Assembly: GCA_035374585.1 (NCBI GenBank)
Contig: DAOSPF010000011.1
Location: forward strand, 1 to 64,000
Source: JAKPQD01 sp029572965
GTDB taxonomy: Bacteria > Bacteroidota > Bacteroidia > Bacteroidales > DTGW01
Direction: 5' to 3'
Length of the DNA stretch: 64,000 bases
The translations under genes and the position numbers were made by a program. Under the pieces are notes generated by a model that saw only the letters and a program-made list of their open reading frames with translations, did no database searches and was not told the DNA's origin. Below, one piece after another: positions 17,293 to 25,672 of the stretch (position 1 is the first letter of the stretch; each line of letters starts with the position of its first letter).

Positions 17293-18143
17293 GAAGATAA
17301 AGGTTCTACATGGATTGATACTTCTATATTTTTTATCTTCTCCATAATATCTTTCTCAATCATATCGCACATTTCATGAGCCATACCCACCGAAATATCC
17401 GGAGCAACTTCGAGGTGCAACTCCGCAAACCTGTAATGACCGGCCTTACGAGTACGCAAAGCATGAAAACTAAGATTGTGTGATTTAATGGAATCTTTAA
17501 TAACCTCTACTTCACTTTCCGAGAGAGAAGCATCCAATAACGGGGCGTAAGCCGCTCTTAAAAGGTGTACAGCCTCCTTGACTATTAGTGTAGCAACAAA
17601 AACAGCAATCACAGAGTCTAAAAAGTGCCAACCAGTAGCCCAAATAAGCAATAACCCAATAGCAACACCCAAAGATGTATAAACATCGGTCTTCAAATGC
17701 AGCGCATCTGCTTCCAATGCAATAGAATCAGTCTTTTTAGCAACTTTATATAAATATCTTGAAACAAAGAAATTGGCAACAGCCGAAACAAACATCACAA
17801 CCGAGCCAAGCCCAATAGACTCAATAGGACCAGGATGTAAAATCTTTACAACAGCTTCATAAATAATCCATCCCGATGCTAATAATATAAGTAAAGCCTC
17901 AATAATACCCGATACATTTTCATACTTCCCATGACCATAAGGATGACCTTTATCAGCCGGGGTATCTGAAATACGAACAGCAAAAAAAGCAATCACTGCA
18001 GCCAGCAAATCCATTGCCGAGTGAATTGCCTCAGACAAAATACTCACCGAACCCGTTATAAATCCAGTAATTAATTTGAAAATTACCAACGATGTATTGG
18101 AAAAAACGGAAATTCCGGCAGCTTTAGTTTTTTCGTTCATCAA
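17289..18143 (-). CDS. Cation diffusion facilitator (CDF) efflux protein
   Basis: A 284-residue divalent-metal/H+ antiporter of the inner membrane. The first metal site is seen as HSAMDLLAA in TM2 and the second as EADALHLKTDVYTS in TM5 (the HxxxD pair). PADKGHPYGHGKYE is the family's conserved loop between TM2 and TM3. About six membrane helices are followed by the cytosolic C-terminal domain ending in HVEPLSS. The H-D type site suggests zinc or cadmium, sometimes iron or manganese; I cannot decide between them. It lies 69 bases after the M1 peptidase gene on the same strand, with a -7 box of its own in between. Confidence 0.9.
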   Translation of the reverse strand: MMNEKTKAAGISVFSNTSLVIFKLITGFITGSVSILSEAIHSAMDLLAAVIAFFAVRISDTPADKGHPYGHGKYENVSGIIEALLILLASGWIIYEAVVKILHPGPIESIGLGSVVMFVSAVANFFVSRYLYKVAKKTDSIALEADALHLKTDVYTSLGVAIGLLLIWATGWHFLDSVIAVFVATLIVKEAVHLLRAAYAPLLDASLSESEVEVIKDSIKSHNLSFHALRTRKAGHYRFAELHLEVAPDISVGMAHEMCDMIEKDIMEKIKNIEVSIHVEPLSS

Positions 18144-18165
18144 AGCTTTTTTAGATTGTTTTTTG

Positions 18166-18173
18166 CAAATATA
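18166..18173 (-). promoter_or_regulatory. Possible -7 element (TATATTTG) of the CDF gene
   Basis: Minus-strand TATATTTG, a full octamer match, 22 bases before the CDF start. The -33 part is not clear. Confidence 0.35.
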
Positions 18174-18212
18174 AAATCTAATTTAAAAAGAATAATTGAA
18201 TTTGCAAAAGCT

Positions 18213-19997
18213 TTACTTAAACACCTCTGTCCGCTTCTGGGCTATATACGACTCTTTAGTATTAACAATTATCGTAGAAGAATAAGGCAACTCTGAGCGT
18301 TGAAGTTTATTAGTAGGCCTTACAATGAAAGTCCTTTCCCCAGCCTTGATTACAACAGGTATTGAGAATCCTTCAACAGCATTGCCCCATTTGTAATAAA
18401 AATTGTTTTTGCCAGTATTTTGGTCATACGAAAACTCCCAAAGGAGTATGGGACAAACCCTCGAATACAAGTACTGATTGAAGAATGTGGTAAAATCTTT
18501 ACCAGTCTTTTCATTCACCAGCTTCATAAAAGCCTCTGTAGTAGCAATACCATAAGCATTCTGCAAATAAAAGGTTTTTAAAATGTCCCTGAAAATAGAA
18601 TCATTGTTTATTGAGTTTCGTAAGGTATGCAATGTCAAAGCCCCTTTCATATATACATCGGTATCACGGTAATCCCAAAAGTTAACAGCATAAGGGCCTA
18701 TAACAGGCTTTTTGTTTTTAATCAACATGGCGTAAAACCTGAGTAATTTAAAATAATCATCTTTCCCCTTTGCTGCCTCCAAAAAAAGGGCTTCAGAATA
18801 AGTAGCAAAACCTTCATGTATCCAGACATCAGCATAATCTGAGGCCGATACGCTATTCCCCCACCATTCATGGGCCGTTTCGTGCAATATAATATGGTCC
18901 GTCCCAATCCAAGGTGCTATTTTATAAGCATTACCATAAGCAATAGCAGACTGGTGTTCCATTCCCTCATAAGGACTTTCTACAAGCTTGTATCCATCTT
19001 TAGGCCATGGATATGGCCCGTAAAATTGCTCAAATTTGCTGATAATACTATCTACTATCAAAAAATGGTTCTGGGCAATTTTATAATTGTCCTTTAATAC
19101 ATAAAAATCCATGTCGAAATTTGAAAACCTGCTACTGTAAATCCTTTGGAACTTGGCAAAGTTGCCAAGATAAAATGTAAAATTGTAATGATTGATAGGA
19201 TAATGAACTTTCCAGGTATAAGTAACCTCATCGCCAATAGCGGTAGAATCAATCATCACGCCATTAGAAACACAATAAAGACCTTTAGGCACAATAAAAT
19301 GTGACAATATGCTGTCAGGTTCGTCAGGGAGCTGGTCTTTTGATGGCCACCAAAGACTCGAACCCGCAACTTCACAAGCAACTCCGGCCCAGGTATTCCC
19401 ATATTTATCATTCTTCCAAACCATGCCACCTTCCCAGGGAGGACGCTTAGCCACTTGTGGTTTGCCATGATAATACATAGTCAACTGCAATCTCTCTCCC
19501 TTTGCTACCTTTTGCGGGGTATAAATAAATACAGCTCCATGTTTTCGAGAAAAAATGAGAGGTTTACCATTCATCAAAACACTATCAAAAGATAAATTGG
19601 GGTACAAATCTACCTGTAACATTTCAAAATCACTCAATGCCTTGCAGTGCATGATTACCTTTCCGCCAACTTCTTTAGTTTGAGGTTGTATTCGAATAAA
19701 CAACTCATAAAACGTAACATCATAGCAGGCTCGCCGGGGAGAAATGGCCCCATGCAAAGAGTCTGCCTCAGTAAACTTTGGAAATTTATAAGCAAAACGA
19801 GGCGTTTTATGCGACATATTAATCCCTACAAAAGAGCATGAACTAAAAAGTAAACAGCAAAAACAACAAAAAAGGCCCTTTTGAACAAAATTAATTTTCA
19901 ATAATCGGATAACTTGAGCTGCAAAAACAAGTGAGCTTGTCCCGACAAATGGCAATCCAAACGCGTTTGTGTTTACTTCTATACATGCCCGTTTCAT
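18213..19997 (-). CDS. M1 family zinc aminopeptidase, lipoprotein, with repeat-derived N-terminus
   Basis: A 594-residue metallopeptidase of the aminopeptidase N family. The zinc site is complete: H372-E-T-A-H376 and E395 (in WIHEGFATYSE); the substrate-binding exopeptidase motif reads GMEHQ, a variant of GAMEN. The beta-sheet N-terminal domain precedes it. Export is shown by a lipobox, LFSSC (Cys54), after a Cys/Phe-rich hydrophobic run. Upstream of that, residues 1 to about 38 (MKRACIEVN... VGTSS...) are encoded by a dispersed repeat at 19884-19997 and make the signal unusually long. Translation may instead begin at a TTG inside the repeat (MKINFVQKGLF), which would give a normal lipoprotein signal. 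A frame extension to 20048 adds 17 more residues with no support. Confidence 0.85.
   Translation of the reverse strand: MKRACIEVNTNAFGLPFVGTSSLVFAAQVIRLLKINFVQKGLFCCFCCLLFSSCSFVGINMSHKTPRFAYKFPKFTEADSLHGAISPRRACYDVTFYELFIRIQPQTKEVGGKVIMHCKALSDFEMLQVDLYPNLSFDSVLMNGKPLIFSRKHGAVFIYTPQKVAKGERLQLTMYYHGKPQVAKRPPWEGGMVWKNDKYGNTWAGVACEVAGSSLWWPSKDQLPDEPDSILSHFIVPKGLYCVSNGVMIDSTAIGDEVTYTWKVHYPINHYNFTFYLGNFAKFQRIYSSRFSNFDMDFYVLKDNYKIAQNHFLIVDSIISKFEQFYGPYPWPKDGYKLVESPYEGMEHQSAIAYGNAYKIAPWIGTDHIILHETAHEWWGNSVSASDYADVWIHEGFATYSEALFLEAAKGKDDYFKLLRFYAMLIKNKKPVIGPYAVNFWDYRDTDVYMKGALTLHTLRNSINNDSIFRDILKTFYLQNAYGIATTEAFMKLVNEKTGKDFTTFFNQYLYSRVCPILLWEFSYDQNTGKNNFYYKWGNAVEGFSIPVVIKAGERTFIVRPTNKLQRSELPYSSTIIVNTKESYIAQKRTEVFK
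19884..19997 (-). repeat. ATGAAACGAGCATG element, copy B, at the 5' end of the M1 peptidase gene
   Basis: On the minus strand the element starts ATGAAACGGGCATGTATAGA, then shares AAACACAAAC with copy C (55649 to 55537), TCGGGAC.AG.TC with copy A (43447), and ends with an ATCCGA ... AATTAATTTTGTTC part parallel to the end of A. The central palindrome seen in A is lost here. The reading frame through it is open and runs into the M1 peptidase. Confidence 0.65.
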
Positions 19998-20099
19998 GCG
20001 AAAAATTCTTACAACGTCGAAAATACCTGCAAATACGATGCAGTGCACAATTCAAAATCTTTAAATGCGCCACAATATTAATGAAAGATAATTAGAAAT

Positions 20100-20130
20100 T
20101 TGGAAAACAATAAGTTTTTTTGTACATTTC
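20100..20130 (+). promoter_or_regulatory. Possible promoter of the SPOR lipoprotein gene
   Basis: TTG, 20 bases, TACATTTC, one mismatch to TAnnTTTG, 33 bases before the start codon. Confidence 0.3.
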
Positions 20131-20163
20131 GCCAAAATCGTTGTAAAACCTAAAACACATCAC

Positions 20164-20583
20164 ATGAAAAAGATTATATTCTTAGTTTCGCTGGTTACAA
20201 TAGCTTTTTGGGGTTGCAAAAACAATTCATCTGAATATATAAACAAACTGGAACAGAAGATTAAAGAAGATTCGCTGAAAAATGTAGCAGAAATGCAGAC
20301 CTTAAAAAGCGAAATGCAGGCACGCCTTGATTCAATGCAACAAGCTTGTGGCGATTGCATTGGATCGTTCTATGTTGTAACCGGAAGTTTCCGTGAACCA
20401 CAAAACGCTGACAATTATCTGGCTGAGATGAAAAAGCAAGGGTTTAAAGCTCAAATCATCGTTGCCCCTAATGGGTTTCATCTGGTTTGCATCTATTGCG
20501 GACAAAATCTCAAAGACGTACTCGGAGCTCTCCAATCTGCCCGCAACAATGTACAACCTGAATCGTGGGTGTATATTAAATAA
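20164..20583 (+). CDS. SPOR-domain lipoprotein
   Basis: A 139-residue lipoprotein. The signal ends AFWGC with the lipidated Cys at 18. A short coiled coil follows (residues 25-60, KLEQKIKEDSLKNVAEMQ), then a SPOR domain (about 67-139: FYVVTGSFREPQNADNYLAEM, then HLVCIYC and a C-terminal helix). SPOR domains bind peptidoglycan stripped of stem peptides at the division septum, so this protein probably localises there from the outer or inner membrane. The domain is complete. A hairpin 86 bases downstream separates it from rimP. Confidence 0.85.
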   Translation: MKKIIFLVSLVTIAFWGCKNNSSEYINKLEQKIKEDSLKNVAEMQTLKSEMQARLDSMQQACGDCIGSFYVVTGSFREPQNADNYLAEMKKQGFKAQIIVAPNGFHLVCIYCGQNLKDVLGALQSARNNVQPESWVYIK

Positions 20584-20668
20584 TATGTGTTTTTATATTT
20601 ATTTTATCTAATACCTTGCAAATTAGAAAAAAAAACATATAAATTTGCAATCGAAATATCATTCAGGG

Positions 20669-20697
20669 AATAGGGGACAAAAAGTCCCCTATTTTAT
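20669..20697 (+). terminator. Hairpin with T-run directly before rimP
   Basis: A perfect 10-base stem, AATAGGGGAC and GTCCCCTATT, around five A's, followed by TTTATTAG. It has the form of an intrinsic terminator and ends about ten bases before the rimP start codon. It either ends the SPOR gene's message or acts as an attenuator in the rimP-nusA leader. Confidence 0.55.
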
Positions 20698-20704
20698 TAG
20701 CTAT

Positions 20705-21163
20705 ATGAACGTAGAACAAATAAAAAACATAGTTGAAGAAGCCATCGACAAATCTAAACTTTTTGTCGTTGAAGTAAATTGCAGTCCTTCCAATAAAATC
20801 ACTGTTGCTGTGGATGCTTTTCACAACATCACACTTGACGAATGTGTATTTATCAGCCGTGCCATTGAGTCAAAGCTCAACCGCGATGAAGAAGACTTTG
20901 AACTGGAAGTAACCTCACCGGGCCTTTCGCAGCCATTTAAAGTACATCAACAATACCTTAAAAATCAGGGCAAAGAAGTAGAAGTGCTTTTGAAAGACGG
21001 AGAAAAACTAACAGGCATATTACAAAACGTTTCCTCCGATGGAATCGAATTAGCGCTTTTTGCCCAAAAGAAAAAAAGCAAGAAACCTCCTGTAGAAGAA
21101 CCTGAGAAAGAGTTCTACAAGTTTGAAGAGATAAAATGGACTAAAGAACATATAAAATTTTAA
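20705..21163 (+). CDS. rimP: Ribosome maturation factor RimP
   Basis: A 152-residue RimP, needed for late assembly of the 30S subunit. The N-terminal domain (residues 1-75) and C-terminal SH3-like domain are both present, with the family block FELEVTSPGLSQPFK in the middle. The start is taken at the ATG of MNVEQIKNIVEEA; an upstream ATG at 20645 would translate through the leader hairpin (MQSKYHSGNRG...) and is rejected. It lies 32 bases ahead of nusA, the classical rimP-nusA-infB order. Confidence 0.93.
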   Translation: MNVEQIKNIVEEAIDKSKLFVVEVNCSPSNKITVAVDAFHNITLDECVFISRAIESKLNRDEEDFELEVTSPGLSQPFKVHQQYLKNQGKEVEVLLKDGEKLTGILQNVSSDGIELALFAQKKKSKKPPVEEPEKEFYKFEEIKWTKEHIKF

Positions 21164-21195
21164 TAGTACTTTGTTGAAACCAGAAAATTACTGAT

Positions 21196-22431
21196 ATGGA
21201 AAACGCAAGTCTTATCGAAACCTTATTGGAGTTTAAAGAGCAGAAGAACATCGATCGTGCAACCCTGATGAGGGTACTTGAAGACGTATTCAGGGCACAC
21301 CTTGTAAAACATTATGGCAACGCAGACAATTTTGACATCATTATCAACATTGACAAAGGGGACTTTGAAATTTGGCGCAACCGTCATGTAGTAGCAGATG
21401 ATGAACTTACCGACCCTGTTAGCCAAATTTCGCTGACAGAAGCCCAAAAGATAGACGAAGATTATGAAATTGGCGAAGATGTTACCGATGAAGTAAAACT
21501 ATCATCGTTTGAACGCCGTTCGATATTATCATTGCGCCAAAACCTCAACGCCCGTATCAGCGAACTCGAAAAGAGCAATATTTACGCAAAATATAAAGAC
21601 AGAATTGGCGAAATCATCACCGGTGAAGTTTACCAGGTTTGGAAAAAAGAAATACTTGTATTGGATGACGAAGAAAACGAACTTTCGTTGCCCAAGACTG
21701 AACAAATCCCGGGCGACCATTTCCGCAAAGGCGATACCGTAAGGGCAGTAGTTTATAAAGTAGAAATGCGCAATAACTCTCCACAAATCATCTTGTCACG
21801 TACTGCATCTACTTTCCTCGAAAGGCTTTTCGAACTTGAAGTCCCAGAAATCAATGACGGCCTCATTACTATCAAAAAGATTGTACGAATGCCAGGGGAA
21901 AGGGCAAAAGTAGCAGTTGAATCTTATGATGAACGCATTGACCCTGTTGGGGCATGCGTAGGGATGAAAGGCTCTCGTATCCACGGCATAGTACGTGAAT
22001 TGCGCAATGAAAACATAGACGTAATAAACTTTACAAACAACATTCAGCTTTTTATCCAAAGAGCGTTGAGCCCTGCTAAAATCAACTCTATTAAAATAAT
22101 TGAAGAAACTAAGCATGCCGAAGTATATCTTCACCCCAAAGAGGTATCTCTGGCTATTGGTAAAGGAGGGCTCAACATTAAGCTTGCCAGCAAGCTTACA
22201 GGGTATGAAATTGACGTTTATCGTGAGTCAGAACAGGACGAAGAAGATGTTAACCTCGACGAATTTGCTGACGAAATTGACGATTGGATTATCGATGAGC
22301 TCAAAGCCATTGGTTGCGACACCGCCAAAAGCGTATTAGAAATTGGTGCCGAAGACCTGGTTAAACGTACAGATCTGGAAGAAGAAACAGTGAAAGAACT
22401 GATCAGGATCCTTAAAGCTGAATTTGAATAA
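21196..22431 (+). CDS. nusA: Transcription termination/antitermination factor NusA
   Basis: A 411-residue NusA, which binds RNA polymerase and RNA and controls pausing, termination and antitermination. In order: N-terminal polymerase-binding domain (1-125), S1 domain (KDRIGEIITGEVYQV, from about 135), KH1 (with VGACVGMKGSRI near 255) and KH2 (SLAIGKGGLNIKLASKL near 320). The C-terminal acidic segment holds one helix-hairpin-helix-like repeat (KSVLEIGAEDLVKRTDL). Length is typical for the phylum. It follows rimP and precedes infB. Confidence 0.96.
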   Translation: MENASLIETLLEFKEQKNIDRATLMRVLEDVFRAHLVKHYGNADNFDIIINIDKGDFEIWRNRHVVADDELTDPVSQISLTEAQKIDEDYEIGEDVTDEVKLSSFERRSILSLRQNLNARISELEKSNIYAKYKDRIGEIITGEVYQVWKKEILVLDDEENELSLPKTEQIPGDHFRKGDTVRAVVYKVEMRNNSPQIILSRTASTFLERLFELEVPEINDGLITIKKIVRMPGERAKVAVESYDERIDPVGACVGMKGSRIHGIVRELRNENIDVINFTNNIQLFIQRALSPAKINSIKIIEETKHAEVYLHPKEVSLAIGKGGLNIKLASKLTGYEIDVYRESEQDEEDVNLDEFADEIDDWIIDELKAIGCDTAKSVLEIGAEDLVKRTDLEEETVKELIRILKAEFE

Positions 22432-22499
22432 GCACATAACAAAAAAGAAGGTTGATATAAATTTAAATATCAGTTATTTATAAAATAAAAAAGAAAAGT

Positions 22500-22507
22500 T
22501 ACTTTTG
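22500..22507 (+). promoter_or_regulatory. Possible -7 element (TACTTTTG) of infB
   Basis: Full TAnnTTTG match in the unusually long nusA-infB gap, 93 bases before infB. It suggests that infB can also be transcribed separately from rimP-nusA. Confidence 0.4.
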
Positions 22508-22599
22508 TTCCTTGAAAAACAAATAAAATCAAAAGGCAACAGTATCAATTTCGAGTATCAGGCAAAGAAAACAAAATTGAATTTTAGCAGCACTATAAT

Positions 22600-25503
22600 A
22601 TGAGCGACATTAAAGGAGTACGACTTAGTAAATTAGCCAAAGAACTGAATGTTGGTATAAACACCATTACCGACTTCTTAAAAAAGAAGGGACATACCAT
22701 AGAACATGATCCCAACGCAAAAATTTCGCCAGAGCTGGTAACCTTACTTGAAAAAGAGTTTAGCAGTGAGATTAGTGCAAAAAAAGAATCTGAAAAAGTT
22801 GATTTGAAAGGCATACGTGAAAAAAAAGAAACTATTGTCCTTCAAGAAAAGCACCAGTCAATAGATAAGGATAATAATCAAGAAACTGAAACTGCTTTAA
22901 GCGAAAGCAAAGAAAAAATTGAACTTAAAGTTGTTGGTAAAATTAACCTTGATGCCCCTAAAGTTGAAAAGTCTGCTCCAAAGGTAAATGCTGAAGAAAG
23001 TAAAAAAGAAATTGTTGTCAACGAAAAACCAAAAAATATTGAAAAAACTGCTGCTAAAATCGAAAAGCCTGTAGATATCCCTCTTGAAGTGCCTAATGAA
23101 ATTGAAGCTCCAAAAGTTGTTGGCCGTATTGACCTCGACAATATGAACCTCAAGACCCGTCCGGATAAAAAAACAAAAGAAGAACGCATTAGAGAAGAAA
23201 AAGAAAAACAAAAAGAAGCCAGGGCAAACGTAACTGCTAAAATAGCAGAACCCCAGAATAAAAGCGAAGAGGTAAAAGCAGCTACCGAAGAAATAGAAGA
23301 AGAAATAGAAGAAACCTCTGAATCAGCAAGCCAGGAAGATTTAATCCGCATGCCAATTGAAAAACTTAATGGCCCTAAGGTTTTAGGGAAAATAGACCTT
23401 CCTTCAGAAAAAGAAAAAAAACTTGTAATATCTTCAAGCTCAATTGACAGCGACAAATTCAAAAAGAAAAAACGCAAACGGATAAAAATTGAAGGGCAAA
23501 AAGTAAGTGTAGTCCCTGAGCAAAAAGCTCCCGCAAAACCTCTTGAAGTAAAACTCAAAAAAGACAAGAAAAAATTTAAAAAACCTTTCAGGCCTGAAGT
23601 AAGTGAAGAAGAAGTTTCTAAACAAATTAAAGAAACCCTTGCCCGTCTCACCTCAAAAGGAAAATCAAAAACTTCAAAATACCGTCGCGAAAAACGTGAA
23701 GAAATCCGTGAACGTCAACAGGCTGAGTTAGAACTGCAAGAAATAGAAAAAAACATCCTTAAAGTAACAGAATTTGTTTCGGTAAACGAATTGGCCACTA
23801 TGATGGATGTTCCGGCAACAAAGCTTATTGCTACATGTATGAGCCTTGGGCTGTTTGTTTCAATCAACCAAAGATTAGATGCAGAAACCATTGTATTATT
23901 GGCCGAAGAACACAATTACAAAGTAGAATTCATTAGTGCAGAGATTCAGGAAGCAATCAAAGAAGAAGAAGTTGACACCCCGGACAAGCTTTTACCAAGG
24001 CCTCCAATTGTAACAGTAATGGGGCACGTAGACCATGGGAAAACCAAACTGCTTGACTTTATCCGCAACACCAACGTTATAGCTGGAGAAGCCGGAGGTA
24101 TTACCCAACATATCGGAGCTTATTCAGTACAGGTTGCAGATGGCAAACAAATCACATTTCTTGATACTCCGGGTCACGAAGCATTTACAGCAATGCGCGC
24201 CCGTGGGGCCAAAATTACAGACATTGCTATCATTGTGATCGCAGCCGATGATGGCGTAATGCCCCAAACCCGGGAAGCAATTAACCACGCCCAGGCAGCC
24301 GGCGTACCAATTATTTTTGCCATTAACAAAATAGATAAACCTACGGCCAACCCCGAAAAAATAAAAGAAGAACTTGCAGCCATGAACCTTCTGGTAGAAG
24401 ATTGGGGAGGTAAATATCAATCTCAGGAAGTTTCAGCCAAATCTGGATTAAACATCGACAAGTTACTTGAAAAAGTGCTACTTGAAGCAGAAATATTAGA
24501 ACTCAAAGCAAACCCAAATAAAAATGCCAAAGGTACAGTTGTAGAATCAACGCTGGACAAAGGCCGTGGGTATGTAGCTACCATACTTGTTCAGAGTGGC
24601 ACATTAAAACAAGGCGACATAGTACTTGCAGGGACCAATTATGGAAAAGTAAAAGCCATGTACAACGAACGTGGCAAAAAAATTGACGTTGCAGGGCCCT
24701 CGACACCGGTACTTATTTTGGGTTTAAATGGTGCGCCACAGGCCGGTGATGAGTTTCATGTACTTAACGATGAAAAAGAAGTAAAAGAAATTGCTGCAAA
24801 ACGAGAACAATTACAACGCGAGCAAGGCTTACGTACCAAAAAACATATCACCCTCGACGAAATTGGCCGCCGTATTGCTATTGGCAACTTCAAAGAGCTT
24901 AACATTATTGTAAAAGGTGACGTGGACGGTTCCATCGAAGCCTTATCAGACTCGCTTATCAAGCTTTCTACCGAAGAAATCCAGGTCAACATTATCCATA
25001 AAGCAGTAGGCCAGATCTCCGAATCGGATATCATGTTGGCTGTTGCATCCAATGCTATTGTAGTAGGGTTTCAGGTACGTCCATCAATGAGTGCCCGACG
25101 CCTGGCCGAAAAAGAACAAATCGAAATACGCCTATACTCTATCATCTACGATGCCATTGAAGAAATTAAAGATGCTATGGAAGGCATGCTTTCGCCCGAA
25201 ATCAAAGAAGAAATTGTTGCCACCCTTGAAATACGCGAAGTATTTAAGATTTCAAAAGTTGGTGCTGTTGCCGGGTGTATTTGTAAAGAAGGGAAAATAC
25301 AACGCAACACCAAAGTTCGCGTTATCCGGGATGGTATTGTAGTTTACACCGGCGAGCTTGCCTCTTTGAAACGTTTCAAAGATGATGTAAAAGAAGTACT
25401 CCCAGGCCAAGATTGCGGCTTAGGCATTTCCAACTTCAATGACATAAAAGTTGGCGATATTATAGAAGGCTACAAAGAAACTGAAGTAAAGAAAAAGCTG
25501 TAA
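22600..25503 (+). CDS. infB: Translation initiation factor IF-2
   Basis: A 967-residue IF-2, the GTPase that places initiator tRNA on the 30S subunit. An IF2_N helix bundle begins at residue 4 (GVRLSKLAKELNVGINTITD). A highly charged Lys/Glu linker then runs to about residue 370 and carries three copies of a short motif: KVVGKINL (110-117), KVVGRIDL (172-179) and KVLGKIDL (260-267). A second IF2_N domain leads to the G domain with G1 GHVDHGKT (475-482), G3 DTPGHEA and G4 NKIDK. Domains II, III and the fMet-tRNA-binding C2 domain complete it. A terminator lies 28 bases after the stop. Confidence 0.97.
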   Translation: MSDIKGVRLSKLAKELNVGINTITDFLKKKGHTIEHDPNAKISPELVTLLEKEFSSEISAKKESEKVDLKGIREKKETIVLQEKHQSIDKDNNQETETALSESKEKIELKVVGKINLDAPKVEKSAPKVNAEESKKEIVVNEKPKNIEKTAAKIEKPVDIPLEVPNEIEAPKVVGRIDLDNMNLKTRPDKKTKEERIREEKEKQKEARANVTAKIAEPQNKSEEVKAATEEIEEEIEETSESASQEDLIRMPIEKLNGPKVLGKIDLPSEKEKKLVISSSSIDSDKFKKKKRKRIKIEGQKVSVVPEQKAPAKPLEVKLKKDKKKFKKPFRPEVSEEEVSKQIKETLARLTSKGKSKTSKYRREKREEIRERQQAELELQEIEKNILKVTEFVSVNELATMMDVPATKLIATCMSLGLFVSINQRLDAETIVLLAEEHNYKVEFISAEIQEAIKEEEVDTPDKLLPRPPIVTVMGHVDHGKTKLLDFIRNTNVIAGEAGGITQHIGAYSVQVADGKQITFLDTPGHEAFTAMRARGAKITDIAIIVIAADDGVMPQTREAINHAQAAGVPIIFAINKIDKPTANPEKIKEELAAMNLLVEDWGGKYQSQEVSAKSGLNIDKLLEKVLLEAEILELKANPNKNAKGTVVESTLDKGRGYVATILVQSGTLKQGDIVLAGTNYGKVKAMYNERGKKIDVAGPSTPVLILGLNGAPQAGDEFHVLNDEKEVKEIAAKREQLQREQGLRTKKHITLDEIGRRIAIGNFKELNIIVKGDVDGSIEALSDSLIKLSTEEIQVNIIHKAVGQISESDIMLAVASNAIVVGFQVRPSMSARRLAEKEQIEIRLYSIIYDAIEEIKDAMEGMLSPEIKEEIVATLEIREVFKISKVGAVAGCICKEGKIQRNTKVRVIRDGIVVYTGELASLKRFKDDVKEVLPGQDCGLGISNFNDIKVGDIIEGYKETEVKKKL

Positions 25504-25530
25504 AAAATTCAACTTAAGAATATCATAAAA

Positions 25531-25564
25531 AAACGCCTTGACTCAAAAGTTAAGGCGTTTTTTT
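25531..25564 (+). terminator. Intrinsic terminator after infB
   Basis: Stem AAACGCCTT / AAGGCGTTT with a run of seven T's on the 3' side. Confidence 0.85.
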
Positions 25565-25628
25565 ATGGGAAATTACAGCCTGCTGATGAGATTAATTTGG
25601 GTTTAAATAAACATTTAAAAATTATATA

Positions 25629-25636
25629 TATATTTG
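25629..25636 (+). promoter_or_regulatory. Possible -7 element (TATATTTG) of the DegT gene
   Basis: Full octamer match, 36 bases before the start codon. A TTTGGG lies about 30 bases further up, at a loose -33 distance. Confidence 0.4.
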
Positions 25637-25672
25637 CTTGCCAAGCAAAAGAAACCATAACAATGAAATATA

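Noticed and set aside
19998..20048. 17-codon extension of the M1 peptidase frame ahead of the repeat
   Set aside because: No support; the repeat's own ATG or an internal TTG are better starts.
20645..20704. Upstream ATG extending rimP by 20 codons
   Set aside because: Would translate through the leader hairpin; the residues are not part of RimP.
22878..23651. Long open frame (257 codons) on the minus strand within infB
   Set aside because: Ser/Phe-rich complement of the Lys/Glu-rich linker of IF-2; such low-complexity linkers leave the opposite strand open by chance. No start context or family.
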